The translations under genes were made by a program, and so were the position numbers. The notes under the pieces are model-generated. The model searched no databases. It was not told the DNA's origin and saw nothing but the letters and a program-made list of their open reading frames with translations. DNA of 64,000 bases from Lachnospiraceae bacterium JLR.KK008 (GTDB lineage: Bacteria > Bacillota > Clostridia > Lachnospirales > Lachnospiraceae): positions 3,094,001-3,158,000 of the forward strand of contig CP143548.1 in NCBI GenBank assembly GCA_037015955.1. The letters are read 5' to 3'. This document shows positions 62,134 to 64,000 of this stretch, one piece after another. Each line of letters opens with the position of its first letter. Position 1 is the stretch's first letter.

Positions 62134-63090
62134 TCAGGAAGATTTGGCACGAATCCGCTTCTGTTTCCGAAGCTCTCTTGCCTTATCCTGGCGTTCTCTT
62201 ATTTTTTTTACATCATCCTCAGAAATAAATTTTAAAGTTTTTACAACATAGATTCCTTCTTCATCCGCATCTTTTCGTATGCGGATTTTTCCTTTCATAT
62301 AGCCATGTTTATCACAAAGAGAAATACTATAGTAGTGCTTCCCGTTGGGCGTGAACCAACGTACTTTCCGCTTAATGTTTTTATGACAATAATAACATTT
62401 TGTGCTGCATACTTCACGGTCTCGCAAGGCTTCCTGCTTATCTGCAAACTTCCGCGAAATATATTTGAAATAATCGTCGAAAACAATATGGATTTCTTCT
62501 TTTCGGTTTCGTGGTTTGTGAAAAAGATCAAATGATATTTTTTTTTCAGCTTCTGTATCCAGTTTTGCCAGTATCTTAGCCGTATAGTAGGCGTCACTGA
62601 ACGCTCTGTGAAAAGGAATATCTTTTTCTACCTGTAAATAATCAATCGCATATTCGAGAGCACGACGTGATTTTCCATCTTCATAGACAATGCTGAAAAG
62701 TTTCTGGACATCCAGAAAGCGAAGAGGACCATTGGCAATCGGTTCCATGTGATAATAAGCCATATTGCGTTGAAGCTGCGTAAGATCCAGAGGTCCCCAG
62801 GTACAAAACATTATATCATCGCCGCACCATTGGAGGAAACGATTCGATACATGGACAAAATCATCTGCATTTTTCAACTCATCTATCTGCAGATGAATGA
62901 GTTTACTGGTAATTTTGTGCATCTTTTTGTATACATGAGGACGTATCAGTTCACTGAAGCGGTCTGTCATGCGTTTCTGATGATCGAGCTTTACAGCGCC
63001 GATTTCGATAATCTCAAAGGGGAGTTCTTTGATCTCCCCCTCGGGATAACTGCTCTGGTTCCATTCCAGATCAAAAACGATATAATTCAT
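62134..63090 (-). CDS. 3'-5' exonuclease, DEDDh family, with C-terminal Cys-rich segment
   Basis: A 318-residue protein: DEDDh fold (about 1-180) with FDLEWN, a central Asp in WGPLDLTQLQRN and HRAFSDAYYTAKI giving the metal ligands. It resembles KapD-like exonucleases of Firmicutes. The last 130 residues carry CSTKCYYCHKN and, 30 residues on, SLCDKH, a possible zinc site, and a basic tail. The ATG overlaps the stop of the debranching gene (ATGA), so the two are cotranscribed. Confidence 0.87.
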   Translation of the reverse strand: MNYIVFDLEWNQSSYPEGEIKELPFEIIEIGAVKLDHQKRMTDRFSELIRPHVYKKMHKITSKLIHLQIDELKNADDFVHVSNRFLQWCGDDIMFCTWGPLDLTQLQRNMAYYHMEPIANGPLRFLDVQKLFSIVYEDGKSRRALEYAIDYLQVEKDIPFHRAFSDAYYTAKILAKLDTEAEKKISFDLFHKPRNRKEEIHIVFDDYFKYISRKFADKQEALRDREVCSTKCYYCHKNIKRKVRWFTPNGKHYYSISLCDKHGYMKGKIRIRKDADEEGIYVVKTLKFISEDDVKKIRERQDKARELRKQKRIRAKSS

Positions 63091-64000
63091 CGTTTGCTCC
63101 TTCCTGTAAAAATAGCTACACTTCGATCTTTCATTAAAAATTCATTTTCAACTCCCGGGCAGTCACTGACGTCAAAAAAGAGTTCTTTTTCATTGGAAAT
63201 GCCTGTATCTACCATTAAATTCCAGGAATAGCCTTCCGGAAGTATCGGAAGATAGATCGTGCAAGGCTCCCAGTAAGCGTTAATGCAAAAGTAAACAATA
63301 TCTTCTTCTCGTTTTTCTCTGTTATATCCGGTATAGAGGATTCCCAGAGTTCTTGTGTTTTCATTTGTCTCCGAGAAATCAGGAGCGCCATTGTGGATGC
63401 TGATAAAGTCGTAGCCGGTACCGGACGGTTCCAGATCATTACGGATGATCGGATGATCCTTACGGAAAGCAATCATATATTTGAAAAAGCGATAGATGTC
63501 ATGATTCTTCTCAAGCAGACTCCAGTCCAGCCAGGAAATAATATTATCCTGGCAATAAGCATTATTATTGCCAAACTGTGTATTGCCAAATTCATCTCCC
63601 GCCAGAAACATTGGGGTGCCACGGCTGCACAGCAGTACCGCACAGGCGTTTTTTATCATCTTCTTGCGCAGTCCAATAATCTGTGGATCGTCAGTCTCAC
63701 CTTCGACACCACAGTTCCAGCTTCTGTTGTCGTCGCTGCCATCTGTATTGTTCCAGCCGTTCTCTTCATTATGCTTTTGATTATAAGCATATAAATCATA
63801 GAGCGGAAAACCGTCATGGCAGGTGATAAAGTTGACAGATGAATTGTGTTCTTCTCCATAAGTTCCGTAGAGATCAGGAGAACCGATGATTCGCAGTACG
63901 GCTTCCGGGGCTGCCCAAATATCACCCTTCAGATAATTTCGCAGACAATCTCTGTATTTTCCGTTCCATTCTGCCCAGCGGTTCCAGGAAGGAAAACTGC
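63087..64000 (-). CDS. Glycogen-debranching enzyme, GlgX/isoamylase type (3' part)
   Basis: The minus-strand frame is open to the window edge, so only the C-terminal 303 residues are seen. It shows the GH13 region of debranching enzymes: NRWAEWNGKYRD, NFITCHDGFPLYDLYAYNQKHN with the transition-state aspartate, then RGTPMFLAGDEFGNTQ and the C-terminal beta domain. It removes alpha-1,6 branches from glycogen and complements glgB at 27-28.9 kb. Gene symbol withheld as the N-terminus is missing. Confidence 0.92.
   Translation of the reverse strand, partial: SFPSWNRWAEWNGKYRDCLRNYLKGDIWAAPEAVLRIIGSPDLYGTYGEEHNSSVNFITCHDGFPLYDLYAYNQKHNEENGWNNTDGSDDNRSWNCGVEGETDDPQIIGLRKKMIKNACAVLLCSRGTPMFLAGDEFGNTQFGNNNAYCQDNIISWLDWSLLEKNHDIYRFFKYMIAFRKDHPIIRNDLEPSGTGYDFISIHNGAPDFSETNENTRTLGILYTGYNREKREEDIVYFCINAYWEPCTIYLPILPEGYSWNLMVDTGISNEKELFFDVSDCPGVENEFLMKDRSVAIFTGRSKR

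Noticed and set aside
63656-63925. Minus-strand frame of 89 residues near the end of the window
   Set aside because: Out-of-frame shadow of the debranching enzyme, whose own frame shows the expected GH13 motifs.

Overview
The window looks like a chromosome segment around the replication origin of a motile, low-to-mid-GC Gram-positive anaerobe of the Clostridia, most likely family Lachnospiraceae (genus not resolvable by eye). The case rests on the gene order rpmH-rnpA-yidD-yidC-jag-mnmE-mnmG-rsmG-parA-parB on one side and dnaA-dnaN-S4-recF-gyrB-gyrA on the other, on clostridial family proteins (DUF6240, DUF5702, DUF3881, DUF4446, DUF5684, BofA), a Gram-positive-type Tad pilus locus without secretin genes, and strong AGGAGG ribosome sites with frequent TTG starts. 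No rRNA, IS element, prophage or CRISPR array was seen.

Left arm (1-45.2 kb, mostly minus strand, i.e. away from oriC). 1-3 kb: end of an OmpR-type response regulator, then a plus-strand run of a DUF5684 membrane protein, luxS, mtnN and an IclR-type regulator. 3-5.2 kb: 2-keto-3-deoxygluconate kinase and a KDPG aldolase fused to a VOC-like domain, under a strong promoter followed by two operator-like palindromes. 5.3-11.7 kb: D-2-hydroxyacid dehydrogenase, pgi, a membrane protein, a TSCPD protein with murG, a HIT protein and a flavodoxin-SCP2 fusion. 11.7-21.4 kb: a tightly overlapping Tad (type IVb) pilus operon running prepilin peptidase, TadZ, CpaF/TadA, TadB, TadC, Flp pilin, DUF5702 protein, TadE with duplicated Cys-rich domains, second prepilin peptidase, TadE, FHA protein. 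21.4-27 kb: bofA, a DUF2508 gene, and a flagellar operon of DUF6240 protein, divergent flagellin and FliS behind a sigma-D-type promoter. 27-36.8 kb: glgB, a 971-residue repeat/P-loop-like protein, rsmA, tatD, tRNA-Lys, a SIMPL protein, a HAD phosphatase and tyrS. 36.7-45.2 kb: gyrA, gyrB, recF, S4 protein, dnaN, dnaA.

Origin (about 45.21-45.42 kb): two perfect inverted DnaA boxes with a third between them, an AT-rich stretch, and divergent promoters for dnaA and rpmH. Strand composition flips here: the plus strand is pyrimidine-rich to the left and purine-rich to the right.

Right arm (45.4-64 kb, mostly plus strand): ribosomal protein L34, RNase P protein, membrane insertion (YidD, YidC), Jag, tRNA-modification enzymes, RsmG, a minus-strand alpha/beta hydrolase, a soluble DegS/NarL-type two-component pair, two perfect parS sites, parA-parB, DUF4446, an HD-GYP protein, serS, DUF3881, tRNA-Arg(CCU), a D,D-carboxypeptidase, and on the minus strand a DEDDh exonuclease and the 3' part of a glycogen-debranching enzyme that leaves the window.

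The parts most worth pursuing are the DUF6240-flagellin-FliS operon (DUF6240 ends in a FliK-like segment), the accessory proteins of the Tad locus, the parS palindrome that also looks like a terminator, and the 971-residue protein with a P-loop-like fold lacking the Walker lysine.
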